From JADJLQ01 sp031417835 (GTDB lineage Bacteria; Bacteroidota; Bacteroidia; Chitinophagales; Saprospiraceae), in assembly GCA_031417835.1 (NCBI GenBank), contig JANOWJ010000026.1, positions 62,001 through 126,000 of the forward strand: a stretch of DNA of 64,000 nucleotides. The letters run 5' to 3'. A model generated the notes under the pieces. It did not search any database and was not told the origin of the DNA. It saw only the letters and a program-made list of their open reading frames with translations. This document shows positions 63,831 to 64,000 of this stretch, piece after piece. How positions within the stretch are numbered: position 1 is the stretch's first letter; every line of letters begins with the position of its first letter. Made by a program: the position numbers and the translations under genes.

Positions 63831-63999
63831 AGTCGATATCTCTATTTGTTTTAGTCCTTTTAATCAATTTTACAAGTTCAAACCAAATTACTGAAATGAA
63901 GCCAATTGTGATACACATTAATAATTGCGGCCAATTCAAGGTTTCAAATTGAAAAAAAGCGGTCAAAGGTTTAACATAAAGGATAAGCCCAACGATGGC
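63811..63999 (-). CDS. C-terminal end of a cation-transporting P-type ATPase, truncated by window edge
   Basis: 62 codons and a stop run to the right edge without a start. The sequence reads IVGLILYVKPLTAFFQFETL, then a TM segment QLLMCITIGFISVIWFEL and the ending VKLIKRTK. This is the typical last two helices and tail of a calcium- or cation-transporting P-type ATPase (P2-type). The stop lies inside the arr gene start by 20 bases. Confidence 0.7.
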   Translation of the reverse strand, partial: AIVGLILYVKPLTAFFQFETLNWPQLLMCITIGFISVIWFELVKLIKRTKTNRDIDYGTTEN

Positions 64000-64000
64000 G

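Overview
The window looks like chromosomal DNA of a member of the Bacteroidota, most plausibly the Saprospiraceae or a near relative. The support is an AT-rich sequence, few strong Shine-Dalgarno sites, a TonB-dependent receptor with STN and carboxypeptidase-like domains followed by a DUF4249 lipoprotein, many large TIR, CHAT, patatin and cyclase proteins, and families of short palindromic intergenic repeats. This placement is inference from family content. No rRNA, tRNA or complete transposase operon was seen.

Layout. 0-1.6 kb: the 3' part of a GAF plus class III cyclase gene that runs off the left edge. 2.2-4.1 kb: a free-standing subtilisin prodomain-like protein beside an S8 protease. 4.4-9.4 kb, minus strand: a TIR-domain gene that appears frame-disrupted, two small membrane-protein genes and a Tat-exported FAD amine oxidase. 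9.6-15.0 kb: an 1828-residue protein with two alpha/beta-hydrolase domains and a CHAT protease domain. 15.0-22.5 kb: a segment bracketed by a ~300-bp direct repeat (which carries the 5' end and upstream region of the CHAT gene), holding HicBA, a TIR-LRR-Roc-COR-TIR protein, a PGDYG-like protein and a patatin with a broken patatin copy. 22.7-27.0 kb: toxin-antitoxin genes and relics, an RmlC-like cupin, a GT2 glycosyltransferase and palindromic repeats.

27.3-31.5 kb: a membrane-anchored trypsin-like protease translationally coupled to an exported protein. 31.6-33.1 kb: a REP-associated tyrosine transposase (RAYT) between arrays of its probable palindromic repeats. 33.2-37.6 kb: a second PGDYG-like protein, a peptidoglycan amidase without a signal peptide, and a polytopic patatin whose nucleophile Ser is Gly. 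38.2-47.1 kb: a four-gene operon of a duplicated-domain membrane protein, a Dyp-type peroxidase, a catalase-fold protein and a giant pseudokinase-AAA-TPR-GAF-adenylyl cyclase. 47.8-50.0 kb: a polytopic patatin paralogue with intact catalytic residues. 50.3-50.9 kb: a 49-bp tandem repeat. 51.0-52.8 kb: a TIR-TM-TPR protein.

From 53 kb onward the content is more ordinary: a class I isoprenoid synthase-like enzyme, a dicarboxylate symporter, RluF, a VOC protein, a TonB receptor/DUF4249/MG2-like operon, a DUF1801 protein, Arr (rifamycin ADP-ribosyltransferase) and the 3' end of a P-type ATPase gene.

The best candidates for an undescribed system are (i) the heme-enzyme plus cyclase operon at 38.2-47.1 kb, probably linking peroxide or oxidised-lipid chemistry to cAMP signalling, and (ii) the repeat-bracketed conflict genes at 9.6-22.5 kb, where TIR, CHAT, patatin and PGDYG proteins share a duplicated upstream region. 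Both roles are inferred from domains and gene order only.
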